This document shows positions 1 through 7,686 of a stretch of 58,191 bases of DNA, in pieces; position 1 is the first letter of the stretch; every line of letters begins with the position of its first letter. The DNA lies in the NCBI GenBank assembly GCA_016190505.1, contig JACPQM010000004.1, positions 1 to 58,191 on the forward strand. The letters are read 5' to 3'. The DNA comes from Chloroflexota bacterium. GTDB lineage: Bacteria; Chloroflexota; Dehalococcoidia; JACPQK01. Below the pieces are notes generated by a model, which saw only the letters and a program-made list of their open reading frames with translations, ran no database searches and was not told where the DNA came from. The translations under genes and the position numbers were made by a program.

Positions 1-344
1 TATCAGAGTCGTGCCCCTGGCACCGGGCATGCCCCGTCATTGCGAGCGCAGCGAAGTCCCGACACGTCGGGACCCATGTCACCGTCAGTAGATTGCTTCG
101 TCGTTACGCTCCTCGCAACGACGGAATGCGCACGCCGCGAGCCGGTTCATTGCTCTACATTGGGTCCCGACGGCTCGGGACCTGTGGAGCTCGCAATGAC
201 GGCAGCGAATTCCCACTCCATGACTTACGGCCACAAGTAACTTCCGGAGGGTGCCCCGATATGTCGGGGCCGGGGGTCTGGGGGTGTCCACCAGCCCTAC
301 TTTCTTCCCCTTCGAAGAAGGGGGCAGGGGGATGAAGTAAAGGT
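1..344. repeat. Intergenic repeat-rich segment with REP-like and TCCCGA/TCGGGA palindromes
   Basis: No gene is supported here. The segment carries CATTGCGAG...CTCGCAATG type repeats (about 38-54, 90-120 and 185-200) and three short inverted repeats of the TCCCGA/TCGGGA type at 56-73, 163-182 and 254-269. The same repeat combination returns at 4812-4898. The short open frames here are repeat-derived. Confidence 0.7.
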
Positions 345-950
345 ATGGTGAAGTATGGGATGGTAATAGACCTCAAGAAGTGTATCGGCTGCCACACCTG
401 CACCATCGCCTGTAAGGTGGAGAACGGCACCGGGCCGGGCATATTCTGGAACCTGGTGCTGGACCGGGAGAGCGGCGCCTATCCCGCGGTCAAGCGCAGC
501 TTCACCCCCCGGCCCTGTATGCACTGCGACAACCCGCCCTGCGTCCGGGCCTGTCCCAGCGGCGCCAGCTACAAGCGTGCTGACGGGCTGGTGCTCATTG
601 ACCAGTCGAAGTGCATTGGCTGCCGCTACTGCATCGTGGCCTGCCCCTACGGGGCACGCTACTTCAACAAGGCCCGGCGGGGCTACTACGCCCAGGGGCT
701 GACCCCGTACGAGGAGCTACTCTATCCCAGGCACGAGACCGGCGTGGCCGGGAAATGCGACTTCTGCCTCCACCTCATCGAGCGCGGAGAAGAACCCGCC
801 TGCGTGCGCTCCTGCCCCATGAACGCCCGCACCTTCGGCGACCTGGGCGATGCCAACACCGAGGTCAGCCGCCTCAGCCGCGAGGGCCGCGCCTACCGTC
901 TGTTGGAGGACAAGGGCACCCGGCCCTCGGTGTACTATTTGCCGGCGTAG
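345..950 (+). CDS. Four-cluster 4Fe-4S ferredoxin subunit (DmsB/PhsB/NrfC type)
   Basis: A 201-residue electron-transfer subunit of the dicluster-ferredoxin family, which passes electrons between a quinone-linked membrane subunit and a molybdopterin oxidoreductase. Four cysteine groups are visible: C13-x2-C-x2-C-x3-C, C58-x2-C-x4-C-x3-C, C90-x2-C-x2-C-x3-C and C138-x2-C-x11-C-x3-C, enough for four 4Fe-4S clusters. No Tat or Sec signal is present, as is usual for this subunit, which is exported with its partner. No catalytic or NrfD-like gene lies downstream, so the partner is upstream of the window or elsewhere. The TAG stop is formed by the first bases of a GTAGGGG hairpin. Family is sure; substrate cannot be told. 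Confidence 0.9.
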   Translation: MVKYGMVIDLKKCIGCHTCTIACKVENGTGPGIFWNLVLDRESGAYPAVKRSFTPRPCMHCDNPPCVRACPSGASYKRADGLVLIDQSKCIGCRYCIVACPYGARYFNKARRGYYAQGLTPYEELLYPRHETGVAGKCDFCLHLIERGEEPACVRSCPMNARTFGDLGDANTEVSRLSREGRAYRLLEDKGTRPSVYYLPA

Positions 951-952
951 GG

Positions 953-974
953 GGGGCGCACCGCCGTGCGCCCC
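953..974. repeat. GTAGGGG-type hairpin
   Basis: Inverted repeat with 9-bp perfect arms (GGGGCGCAC / GTGCGCCCC) directly after the ferredoxin stop codon. It belongs to the GTAGGGGCG superfamily of hairpins that recur through the window. Confidence 0.7.
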
Positions 975-1003
975 TACCGGTTACGGGCTACAGGCTTCGG
1001 GAT

Positions 1004-1025
1004 AGAAAGGGGTGCCTTTCTTGAC
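1004..1025 (+). terminator. Possible weak terminator hairpin
   Basis: AGAAAGG, a 4-nt loop and CCTTTCT form a 7-bp stem about 55 bases past the ferredoxin gene. The T-run after it is poor, so Rho-independent function is uncertain. Confidence 0.35.
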
Positions 1026-1429
1026 AATCAATCTGTTGATGACCATAATCGCGCCCCCTACACCGTGGTTGTCCCATCGTGGGGCGGGTTAGGAAACCCG
1101 CCCGAAGGCGAAACCCCGGGGGCGGCGGGGTCCTGAAGCCTGTGGTCCGTAGCCCCTGCCCCTGCCGTAGCCCAGTAGGGTGGGTGAAACGAATCCCGAC
1201 CCGTCGGGACACCGTCGAAGATACGTGAGTAGGGCTCGCCATATTGCCGCCGCCACAACCACATACCATTGGTGACCACGGCAAACTGGCTTCAGGCTAC
1301 GGACTTCGAGCTCCCGACTACAGTGAACCGACGGCCGTTTTGGGCCTCATGGTTCAACGGAGCTACGCTTTCCCGTAGCTGTCATACGTAGCCCGTCGGC
1401 CCTGCCTACAGGACTGTCTGGACTGATGG
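1022..1429. other. Intergenic segment without a supported gene
   Basis: Contains a 9-bp-arm hairpin (GGGCGGGTT / AACCCGCCC, 1082-1103), a TCCCGAC/GTCGGGA palindrome at 1194-1209, and scattered CCTGTAGCC/GGCTACAGG-like words. No ribosome-binding site with a sensible reading frame was found. Confidence 0.6.
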
Positions 1430-1801
1430 TCATATCATGACTTCCAGGGTTACCATGCCGCCATTTACCACCTGAATCCCCACCGCATACCCATTCATCA
1501 GAGCCATACCGACAAGAGGATCGGTATCGGCTTCATCAACGGCGATACGACGTGGCTCACCGTCCCAAATCACTATGGCCTCGTAGATGTCGAAAATGCT
1601 CTCGCTTCCGTCCGCAAGCAAGGCCCGGCCACGCCTGCGCCAAGGGAGGCCAAGTGTGACGACGAGTCCGGGACATAGGCTTAACCAGCCATCGAACCCC
1701 GTGTCAATAACCGCCTCGATCTCCTCCTCCTGGCCTCCGGGGCCCCGCACCCTCAGGGTGATGACGGCCTCAGCGTTAGGAGTGACAATACCACTTATCA
1801 C
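1430..1801 (-). CDS. Clan AA (retropepsin-like) aspartic protease
   Basis: A 123-residue protein with the retropepsin-type active-site motif D33-T-G-F-D-G near the N terminus, followed by the beta-rich pattern of single-domain clan AA proteases, which act as homodimers. The length fits the bacterial single-domain family. Its start overlaps the stop of the upstream partner at 1798-2073 by four bases, so the two are translated as a pair. This pairing resembles compact two-gene modules, but whether it is a toxin-antitoxin system or a processing enzyme with its target is not known. No membrane segment or signal peptide is visible. Confidence 0.8.
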   Translation of the reverse strand: MISGIVTPNAEAVITLRVRGPGGQEEEIEAVIDTGFDGWLSLCPGLVVTLGLPWRRRGRALLADGSESIFDIYEAIVIWDGEPRRIAVDEADTDPLVGMALMNGYAVGIQVVNGGMVTLEVMI

Positions 1802-2073
1802 ACGGTCACCATCCGGCGATGTGTTCCGAAGCGACGAACATAGCGGGAGCCAACTCGGGTCAGCCAGACCTGCGCCCCTGGATTGCGGGCCAGAAGGCGG
1901 TCCGACGCCGCGAGTTCACTCGCATCTATCTCATAGTCACCCGTTTCGATGTCGATGGCAACAAACTTGCCCTCATCACCCTCTTCTAGGTGGGGACGCA
2001 CGTAGCGCTCGTAAAACTCGTCGCCCTTCCTGGCAAACTCCTTTTTGCTGTAACGTGCTTGTGCTTCTGGCAT
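1798..2073 (-). CDS. Small partner protein of the clan AA protease (unknown function)
   Basis: A 91-residue acidic-to-basic protein starting MPEAQARYSKKEFARKGDEF. The middle (EGKFVAIDIETGDYEID) is a predicted beta hairpin followed by an SDRLLARNP stretch. It is first in a two-gene unit and overlaps the protease gene by the ATGA type of coupling. I recognise it as a small protein that commonly sits before clan AA aspartic proteases, but no function is established. It could be an antitoxin or a substrate adaptor; there is no direct evidence for either. Confidence 0.65.
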   Translation of the reverse strand: MPEAQARYSKKEFARKGDEFYERYVRPHLEEGDEGKFVAIDIETGDYEIDASELAASDRLLARNPGAQVWLTRVGSRYVRRFGTHRRMVTV

Positions 2074-2126
2074 CGTCTTCTCTCTTTCTGCTCCTGCAGT
2101 CTTCTGAGCAGTATTCGCTCAATGAC

Positions 2127-3923
2127 TCAGGTCCGCATCCCCTCCCGCTCCCGTACCGTGGCCTCGGGGTCCACGGCGCGGGCGCCGTCCAATAGCACTA
2201 CCCCGTACAACTGGAGGGCGGCTTCCACAGAGACGTAGCCCTCCTGGACGTCGCGGAGCACGGCCTCGGGGTCCCGCTCCAGCGGGTCGCCGAAGCCGCC
2301 GCCCGCGGGCTTGCGGTCCAGGAACACGTCCCGGTCGGTGCACACGAAGGGCGGGTTCTGCGAGCCCAGCACGGTCTCCTCGCCCTGGATTTCCTCGTAG
2401 TCCGGGACCCGGACCTTCAGCCGCTCCTTCACGTTGCTATCGCGCTTGAGGCGCATCCCCGGGACGCCCCCCGGTCCACCCCCAGCCAGACCCAGGTTAG
2501 GCACGTCCTTGTTCATGCACCAGACCAGGGCCGAGGCCTGGTCCACCCCGTGCAGCTTGAATAGCATCTCGGCGGCCACGCCGCCGCGGTACTTGCCGGC
2601 GCCCCCGGAGTCTGTGCGCAGGCGGTTGTGCAGGAAGAGCAGAGGGTAGCGCCGCTCCAGGAACTCGATATTGGTGGTGGACTGGTTGGTGGAGTGGACC
2701 ACGCCGCCGGCATCCACCCCATCCTTGTTGGCCCGGGCGCCGCCGCCATGGGCCCCCACGTCCACCGTGCGGGCCACGAAGCGCTGCCCGTTGCGGCCCT
2801 GGCCGTAGATGGTGGTGTCGGCGCGGCCGATGCCCCACGAGGCGTTGGCCCGCCACCACTCCTCGGACTCCAGCAGCGCCAGGCTGAGCACCCGCAGGGC
2901 CAGGATGGCCGCGGTGTGCCCCGAGGTCACCGAGGCCGCCCCCGCCGGCGCCGGCGGCTGGCAGGCGAAGATAGTGCCGGGCGGCACCACGAACTTGAGG
3001 GGGCGGAAGCAGCCCTCGTTGATGACCAGGTCGGGGATGAGCAGGCAGATGAACAGGTTGTGCACGTTGGCCACGGTGCAGGGCAGGGCCGAGTTCACGA
3101 AGAAACTGGCCTGGGGGTCCGTGCCGGTGAAATCGAAGGTCAGCGTGTCGCCGTCCACGATAAGCGCGCACTTCACCGTATGGGTCCGGTCGTACTGCAA
3201 GTAGTCCGTGGTCTCGTAGTGCCCCGGGCGGAGCTTCCGGATGCGCTCCCTGGTCTTGGCCTCGGAGATGTCAATCATCTCGTCGTAGCAGGCTCTGAGG
3301 GTATCCGCGCCATAGCGCTGGGCCAGGCGGACAATCTGCCCCTGGGCCACGTTGTTGGCCGCGATCTGCCCCTTGAGGTCCAGGCCGGTGTACTCGGGGA
3401 CACGCACGTTGGTGAGCAGGAACTCGAAAAAGTCCTCCCGGAGCTCGCCCCGCTCCACGATCTTCATGGGCGGGAAGATCAGCCCCTCGGCGATGCAGTC
3501 GGTGGCCATGGGGGCGCGCCCGGGGCTCATCCCGCCCATGTCCATGTGGTGGGTGGCGCAGCCCGTCCAGGCGATGATCTCGTCCCCGAAGTAGCAGGGG
3601 GAAAGCACCGCCAGGTCGAGGTTATGTAAAGCGCCATCGAAGGGGTTGTTGGTCAGGAACATATCCCCCGGGTGGACCTTTTCTGGGGGGAAGCGGCGGC
3701 GGGTCGAGTCCAGCATGTACGACAGAGTGGTGCCGTGGCGGGGCATCCACCTGGAGTAGACCACCGAGCGGCCCCGGGCGTCGGCCACGTTGAACCCCAG
3801 GTCCTTGGTGTGCACGATGACCGGCGAGGCGCCCGTGCGGATGAGGGCCAACCCTGCCTCGTGGGCGATCTCGCTGAGGCGGCTCTGCACCACCTCCAGG
3901 GTCACCGGGTCTACGCTGCCCAT
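2127..3923 (-). CDS. hyuB: Hydantoinase B / oxoprolinase family protein (HyuB)
   Basis: A 598-residue member of the hydantoinase B/acetone carboxylase alpha-subunit family, which with HyuA hydrolyses hydantoins or 5-oxoproline in ATP-driven ring opening. Visible family features include the N-terminal DPVTLEVVQSRLSEIAHEAG segment, the GDMFLTNNPFDGALHNLDL block, the central HHMDMGG motif and the C-terminal GGGFGDPLERDPEAVLRDV segment. Length is normal for the family. The ATG at 3923 starts exactly where homology begins. No hyuA gene is adjacent; the ATP-binding partner must be elsewhere, or the protein acts alone. Exact substrate is not predictable. Confidence 0.88.
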   Translation of the reverse strand: MGSVDPVTLEVVQSRLSEIAHEAGLALIRTGASPVIVHTKDLGFNVADARGRSVVYSRWMPRHGTTLSYMLDSTRRRFPPEKVHPGDMFLTNNPFDGALHNLDLAVLSPCYFGDEIIAWTGCATHHMDMGGMSPGRAPMATDCIAEGLIFPPMKIVERGELREDFFEFLLTNVRVPEYTGLDLKGQIAANNVAQGQIVRLAQRYGADTLRACYDEMIDISEAKTRERIRKLRPGHYETTDYLQYDRTHTVKCALIVDGDTLTFDFTGTDPQASFFVNSALPCTVANVHNLFICLLIPDLVINEGCFRPLKFVVPPGTIFACQPPAPAGAASVTSGHTAAILALRVLSLALLESEEWWRANASWGIGRADTTIYGQGRNGQRFVARTVDVGAHGGGARANKDGVDAGGVVHSTNQSTTNIEFLERRYPLLFLHNRLRTDSGGAGKYRGGVAAEMLFKLHGVDQASALVWCMNKDVPNLGLAGGGPGGVPGMRLKRDSNVKERLKVRVPDYEEIQGEETVLGSQNPPFVCTDRDVFLDRKPAGGGFGDPLERDPEAVLRDVQEGYVSVEAALQLYGVVLLDGARAVDPEATVREREGMRT

Positions 3924-4121
3924 GGTCTCCGTCGTCTCCTGTTCGCGCTCACATCTGGGGCCGCTACGTTACCCCACAATGTATCGGGAACAGAGCAGGC
4001 GCGCAAGGCCCAGCGAGTTTGGGTGCCACAACCGCGACAGTACCACCTCCTTGTCAACGCCAGGACGGCCCAACGGCGTAGCGCCAATGTAAGCCCCCGT
4101 GAGTCCATCCCGTGCGGCAGA

Positions 4122-4159
4122 CTGGCGTAGCGGCAATTCATGAATTGCCGCTACGCCAG
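4122..4159. repeat. Perfect 38-bp palindrome
   Basis: Two 19-nt arms (CTGGCGTAGCGGCAATTCA and its exact complement) meet with no spacer. Loop-less palindromes of this length are usually unstable, so it is either young or protected. Confidence 0.85.
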
Positions 4160-4306
4160 ACCTCTCTCCCTGGCCCTCTCCAACGGCATGTAGCCAAGGT
4201 GGTGGCCGCTATAGCCCCGCCGTTCACGGCGGGGATGGTAGCAATCCAGAAACCCACCCTGAAGGGCGGGGCTACGACAATGACGGGACCCTGCGGTCGG
4301 CAAACG

Positions 4307-4376
4307 GTAGGGGCGAAGCATCCGGGTCAGGTCACAGGAATGGCCTTTGTCTGTGACCCGGATGCTTCGCCCCTAC
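4307..4376. repeat. GTAGGGGCGAAGCATCC hairpin element, copy 1
   Basis: About 70 nt with 23-bp perfect terminal arms beginning GTAGGGGCGAAGCATCCGGG. Four relatives lie at 6324, 7455, 16674 and 44262. All share the outer arm and differ in the centre, the pattern of a small non-autonomous repeat family. Confidence 0.85.
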
Positions 4377-4390
4377 GTTGTCCCAGCCGA

Positions 4391-4413
4391 TATAGAACAT
4401 TCCTCTAGAACTG
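4391..4413. promoter_or_regulatory. Shared 23-nt upstream motif, copy 1
   Basis: A 23-nt word, TATAGAaCATTc followed by CTCTAGAACTG, matches 32278-32300 at 21 of 23 positions. Both copies lie 170-270 bp upstream of the duplicated promoter that precedes an exported-protein gene. It contains the CTCTAG core of the operator-like repeat nearer the promoter. Role is inferred from position only. Confidence 0.5.
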
Positions 4414-4620
4414 GAAAGCTTACCGAACGGTAAGAGAACCGTAAGAATATGGTCACTGAATGGTATAGGGCCGGACAGAGAGCGCCAGAGAAAGAGAGAG
4501 ATGAGGAAGCATTCCTGTCATGTAATTCTGAGTCCTTCCGCAGGAGGACGTCCCGATGCGTCGGGGAGGTCGTCCTTAACCGCGCGGGGACTCCCTCAGA
4601 ATGACACACGAGGTTGGCGG

Positions 4621-4688
4621 CTAGAGCACAGCTCTAGGGGTTTGTTAGATACTACATCCACTTATCGAGGGTTAATAGAAGGTATACA
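4621..4688 (+). promoter_or_regulatory. Promoter/operator for the exported-protein pair
   Basis: CTAGAG, 5 nt, CTCTAG forms an inverted repeat (4621-4637). It is followed after 22 nt by ACTTAT (4660-4665), a 17-nt spacer and TATACA (4683-4688). The same four elements with identical spacings are found at 32409-32476 before a paralogous gene. The conserved geometry in otherwise divergent DNA supports a common promoter with an upstream activator site. The leader to the first gene is about 230 nt. Confidence 0.65.
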
Positions 4689-4811
4689 AATGGAGATACA
4701 ACAGGTCGAGACGGTAAACGAATACTCCACCAGACTGGTGCGAAGGAGGTAACGCGAGACGAGGAAAATTCAGGCCCCCAGGGCGTTCAGGTTTTGGCAC
4801 CCATCGAACGT

Positions 4812-4898
4812 CATTGCGAGGAGCGTAGCGACGAAGCAACCTGCGGACGGTGCCAACGGTCCCGACATGTCGGGACCACGCTTCGCTCGCAATGACAC
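4812..4898. repeat. CATTGCGAG REP-like inverted repeat
   Basis: Ends in TCATTGCGAG and CTCGCAATGA, with GCGACGAAGCAA inside and a GGTCCCGACATGTCGGGACC palindrome (4858-4877) near the centre. It is related to the repeats at 38-200 and lies in the leader of the gene at 4926. Confidence 0.75.
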
Positions 4899-4925
4899 AG
4901 GAAAGAAAGGAAGAAGGAGAAACAC

Positions 4926-5462
4926 ATGAAGAACATACTCGGTAGGAAGCTCCACATGGGACGGTTCGCGGTCCCGGTATGGACCATAGGGCTGGCGGGC
5001 CTGCTGGTGGCCGCCGTAGCAGGGCAGGCCGTAGGGCCCGTCCTCTCCGGCTCGGTGCAGGGCAGCGCAGGGCAGGTGGTGAGCCAGACCGTGGTGCTCA
5101 CTAGTGCCCCTACTGTCGCCAGCGCGGACGACTGGGCGGCCACGGCGAACGATGAGGGCACGGCCTTCACTGTAGCCGTCGAGACCCAGGTTGGCCAGAC
5201 CCAGACCATAACTCTCCCGCTGACCAACGAGAGCGCCAAGCCCGCCAATGGCATCCTGGAGCTCTCCGTCCCCGCCGGGATTGACGTCCAAGTGAACGAG
5301 TCTGGCACTGCCACCGAGGCCCAGTTGAACCGCAACACCTGGCTGTTCACCCTACCCAGCCCCAGCGCTGGTAGCGGCCTGGTCATCACCGTCGAGTCCA
5401 AGGACGACGCGGCCCCCGGCTTCTACACCATCACCGGGCGCATCATCCAGGTGGCCAACTAA
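4926..5462 (+). CDS. Exported protein, surface family member 1
   Basis: A 178-residue exported protein of a family I do not recognise, with five members in this window. A basic start (MKNILGRKLHMGRF) is followed by a hydrophobic stretch of about 25 residues and the family block AGQAVGPVLSGSVQGSAG. A beta-rich domain follows, ending DDAAPGFYTITGRIIQVAN. There are no cysteines and no metal motif. The ATG has an AAGGAG site 8 bases upstream. The next gene is a close paralog, so this is a tandem duplication. The promoter resembles that of the member at 32679. By size and composition it could be a fibre or coat subunit (TasA-like in concept), but no family signature proves that. Confidence 0.75.
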   Translation: MKNILGRKLHMGRFAVPVWTIGLAGLLVAAVAGQAVGPVLSGSVQGSAGQVVSQTVVLTSAPTVASADDWAATANDEGTAFTVAVETQVGQTQTITLPLTNESAKPANGILELSVPAGIDVQVNESGTATEAQLNRNTWLFTLPSPSAGSGLVITVESKDDAAPGFYTITGRIIQVAN

Positions 5463-5477
5463 CGTAGGACCATCCAT

Positions 5478-5507
5478 CGTAGGGGCGTATTGCAATACGC
5501 CCCTACG
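5478..5507. repeat. GTAGGGGCGTATTG palindrome, copy 1
   Basis: A perfect 30-bp palindrome built on CGTAGGGGCGTATTG. It separates the two tandem exported-protein genes. An identical copy is at 50533-50562 and a slightly shortened one at about 6138-6164. Confidence 0.85.
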
Positions 5508-5533
5508 CGGGCAAAAGAAGGAAGGAGAAACAA

Positions 5534-6073
5534 ATGAAGCACATGTTCGGTAAGAAGGTCCACCTGGGACGGTTCGCGGTCCCGGTATGGACCATAGGGC
5601 TGGCGGGCCTGCTGGTGGCCGCTGTGGCCGGCCAGGCCGTAGGGCCCGTCTTGTCGGGATCGGTCCAGGGCAGCGCCGGGCTGGTGGTGAGCCAGACCGT
5701 GGTACTGAAGCAGGCGCCCACCGTGGTCGGCGACGATGGTGCCGCGACCATGAATGATGAGGGCACTGCCTTCACCGTGGCCATCGAAACCCAGGTCGGC
5801 CAGACATCGGATTTCAGACTGGCGCTGGTCAACGACAGCGGCGCGCCCGCCAACTTCATTCTCGAGCTCAACGCCCCGGCCGGCATTGACGTGGACGCCG
5901 AGGACTCCAATCCCGAAGTCAAGCTGGCCCAGTTGAGCAAGAACGTTTACCTGGGCACCCTGGCCGTGTCCAACAACGCCACTGACGACATCATCGTCAC
6001 GGTCGAGTCCAAGGACGACGCGGCCCCCGGGTTCTACACCATCACCGGGCGCATCATCCAGGTCGCCAACTAG
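5534..6073 (+). CDS. Exported protein, surface family member 2
   Basis: A 179-residue paralog of the gene at 4926. The signal region and the first 60 residues are nearly identical (GRFAVPVWTIGLAGLLVAAV). The mature domain has diverged more, and the last 20 residues (SKDDAAPGFYTITGRIIQV) are again identical. An AAGGAG ribosome site precedes the ATG. Only a 71-bp gap with a perfect palindrome separates it from its twin, so the two are probably co-transcribed, with the hairpin possibly setting the ratio. The conserved ends and variable middle suggest selection on export and assembly contacts while the exposed part varies. Confidence 0.75.
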   Translation: MKHMFGKKVHLGRFAVPVWTIGLAGLLVAAVAGQAVGPVLSGSVQGSAGLVVSQTVVLKQAPTVVGDDGAATMNDEGTAFTVAIETQVGQTSDFRLALVNDSGAPANFILELNAPAGIDVDAEDSNPEVKLAQLSKNVYLGTLAVSNNATDDIIVTVESKDDAAPGFYTITGRIIQVAN

Positions 6074-6084
6074 CGTAGGTCCGT

Positions 6085-6115
6085 CGTAGGGGCGACCCGG
6101 CGGGTCGCCCCTACG
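6085..6115. repeat. GTAGGGGCGACCCG palindrome, copy 1
   Basis: Arms CGTAGGGGCGACCC and GGGTCGCCCCTACG close on a short loop, 12 bases after the stop of the exported-protein gene. Relatives lie at 34673-34701 and 54946-54974. Confidence 0.8.
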
Positions 6116-6407
6116 CTCGCCGGACGAGCGGAGCCCGTAGGCGTATTGCAATACGCCCCTACGCGGGCCCTCGCAACGACAGGAACAGCGGCAACAACTG
6201 ACAACTGAATATGGACATCGAGGGGTGGCTGCCGGAGCGCAGCCACCCCTCGCCCTTTTGTGACCCTGGCGGGTCCAGGCGCCCCTGGACCCCGCATGTC
6301 GGGACGGACCTGGGCAACCAGCAGTAGGGGCGAAGCACCCGGAGCATGTCATGGGAAGGCATTGGTCTGTGTCACGTGTGCTTCGCCCCTACGCCCTGCC
6401 CCAGGCC
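6116..6407. other. Intergenic repeat region, no gene
   Basis: Holds a shortened GTAGGCGTATTG palindrome (about 6138-6164), a hairpin around GAGGGGTGGCTGC/GCAGCCACCCCTC (about 6219-6250) that could terminate transcription, and the long hairpin element at 6324-6392. Confidence 0.55.
6324..6392. repeat. GTAGGGGCGAAGCA hairpin element, copy 2
   Basis: Same outer arm as the element at 4307-4376 but with a degenerate inner stem. It lies between convergent genes. Confidence 0.75.
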
Positions 6408-6818
6408 CTAAGGCAAGATCTCAAACGCAGCGACGTGTCGGGGCGTGTAGATACGGAAGTCGTGGTCCAGGGTAAAAACGGTCGCGATCCGCTCCCGCTC
6501 TGCGACGCGCACCAGGGCGGCGTCCGCCAGGCCCATGGGCAGGTCCGCGTACTTACGCATCAATTCTCGCATGCGCGGTGCGTCGGCTTCCGTCAGGCGG
6601 GCCAGCCCGAACGCACCACGCTCCACCATCTCCCAAAGCTGTTCGCGACCACCTGGCGCCATACGAAGCAGATGCATGGCCTCGGTAAACACGGGCCATA
6701 CAGTGACCAGCGGCGTGGCGACGCTGCCGAGCGTTCCCACGCATTGTCGATGCGCCTCGTCGCGCCAGTTCAGCACGGCTACCAGGGGGCCCGTGTCAAC
6801 GAGGATCGCGTGGCGCAC
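6408..6818 (-). CDS. PIN-domain toxin (VapC-like)
   Basis: A 136-residue PIN-domain ribonuclease. It shows the N-terminal acidic residue in ILVDTGPLVAVL (D8), a conserved Glu in the VFTEAMHLL segment, the Asp of GLADAALV and the late Asp of VFTLDHDF, which together bind the catalytic metal in this family. It overlaps the upstream ribbon-helix-helix gene by 23 bases, the usual antitoxin-first arrangement. The toxic activity would be RNA cleavage restrained by the partner, by family analogy. It sits among surface genes, where mobile toxin-antitoxin units commonly insert. Confidence 0.85.
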   Translation of the reverse strand: MRHAILVDTGPLVAVLNWRDEAHRQCVGTLGSVATPLVTVWPVFTEAMHLLRMAPGGREQLWEMVERGAFGLARLTEADAPRMRELMRKYADLPMGLADAALVRVAERERIATVFTLDHDFRIYTPRHVAAFEILP

Positions 6819-7053
6819 GAGGCAATGGCTGCCAGAGGTACTTGTCGGGGTTGGTGGACAGGTCTGGAGGGCCTTCGACAGAGCCGATCAGGTCCTTCAT
6901 TTTCTCATAGGCTGTTTGGTGCCCGTCGAGCGTCCGTTCACAGTATTCCCGGATGGCGGCGCGGAGAACATCGGACCTGGTCATTCCGAGGCATTGAGCC
7001 GCCCTATCCAACTGGGCAAGCAATTCGGGATCCAGGCGTAGGGTGATAGACAT
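6796..7053 (-). CDS. CopG/ribbon-helix-helix antitoxin
   Basis: An 85-residue protein with an N-terminal ribbon-helix-helix DNA-binding fold: the strand MSITLRLDPELLAQLD, a helix AAQCLGMTRSDVLRAAI and a second helix REYCERTLDG. The C-terminal tail is expected to bind the PIN toxin encoded next. It is first in the two-gene unit and by family logic represses its own promoter as a dimer of dimers. A good AAGGAG ribosome site precedes the ATG. Confidence 0.82.
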   Translation of the reverse strand: MSITLRLDPELLAQLDRAAQCLGMTRSDVLRAAIREYCERTLDGHQTAYEKMKDLIGSVEGPPDLSTNPDKYLWQPLPRAPRDPR

Positions 7054-7212
7054 GGCCTTACTCCTTTGTCATACGCATCGTAACACGGGCCAGGCGGAGC
7101 AGCAAGCTGCGTCCCGATTTGACCCCTGGCCGCTTTCCTTCGCCGGCACACGTAGGGGCGAGGTCCCCTCGCCCCTACCGGGCGACACCGCACCGGGCGG
7201 AGGAGCGTAGCT

Positions 7213-7458
7213 GTGGCCAGCAGGCACCGGCGACCGCGTTCCCTCTCCCTGCTAACGGCGCCTGCGGCCATGGCCCGGCCAGCGGCAGCCCCTTCAGTGG
7301 TTGGCTCCGTGTTCCTCGACAATAACGCCGGCGAGATAGCGGCCAACCCCACCGCCGATAGGGTCTACGTAGCCCGGATCCGGGTCACGATCGGGGCCAC
7401 CGGCGAGGTCGCCCCGGGCTTTTACGACGCGAGGCTGACCATCCAGCAAACCCCGTAG
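7213..7458 (+). pseudogene. Remnant of an exported-protein gene
   Basis: The last 30 residues of this 81-codon frame (RIRVTIGATGEVAPGFYDAR and LTIQQTP) resemble the C terminus of the exported family nearby, where VESKDDAAPGFYTITGRI is the conserved end. The N-terminal part lacks the family signal sequence and is Arg/Pro-rich, so a 5' deletion is likely. The TAG stop is created by the first bases of the hairpin element at 7455. It could alternatively be a short expressed protein with a GTG start. Confidence 0.45.
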
Positions 7459-7522
7459 GGGCGAAGCATCGGGTGCAGGCCCCGCGATGAACCCGGCAGA
7501 TGGCCCGATGCTTCGCCCCTAC
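7455..7522. repeat. GTAGGGGCGAAGCATC hairpin element, copy 3
   Basis: Outer arms GTAGGGGCGAAGCATCGGG and CCCGATGCTTCGCCCCTAC, with a central region unrelated to other copies. Confidence 0.85.
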
Positions 7523-7544
7523 GGGTAACCTCCATAAGACGGCC

Positions 7545-7560
7545 CTAGAGCACAGCTCTA
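7545..7560. promoter_or_regulatory. CTAGAG/CTCTA inverted repeat upstream of the 440-residue exported protein
   Basis: The 16-mer CTAGAGCACAGCTCTA is identical to 4621-4636, where it sits in the promoter of the exported-protein pair. It lies 127 bp upstream of the ATG at 7687. The ACTTAT/TATANA elements are not found at the same spacing here, so only the operator-like part is conserved. Confidence 0.5.
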
Positions 7561-7686
7561 TTCTTATCTCACAGGTCACTGCCACGTAACTGCTACCCAT
7601 GTTCCGGCAACTTATACCTGGCCCACTGGCCCCGCATAATCGCCGGTAGCATCAAAAGCCCGGAAGCGGGCCGGAAAGGTAGGCAA

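Larger units (their letters stand above)
3924..4390. other. Intergenic segment with palindromes, no gene
   Basis: Apart from the perfect palindrome at 4122-4159 and the long hairpin at 4307-4376 (listed separately), it contains a CCCCGCCG/CGGCGGGG hairpin at 4215-4234. Open frames here lack ribosome-binding sites and run through the palindromes. Confidence 0.6.

Noticed and set aside
2628-3629. 333-codon open frame on the plus strand
   Set aside because: It is the antisense shadow of hyuB in G+C-rich DNA, without domain, ribosome site or sensible composition.
4501-4752. Possible leader peptide gene before the exported-protein pair
   Set aside because: The frame passes through the promoter and palindromes and has no ribosome site; similar frames before 32679 do not align as protein.
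4689-4925. Riboswitch (cyclic di-GMP type) in the leader of the exported-protein gene
   Set aside because: The leader is long and structured, but the conserved GEMM blocks are not found; the structure is explained by repeats.
4926-6073. Identification of the exported family as TasA/camelysin
   Set aside because: Size and signal plus beta-domain design are similar, but I see no SipW-type signal pattern or TasA motif, and no SipW gene is in the window.
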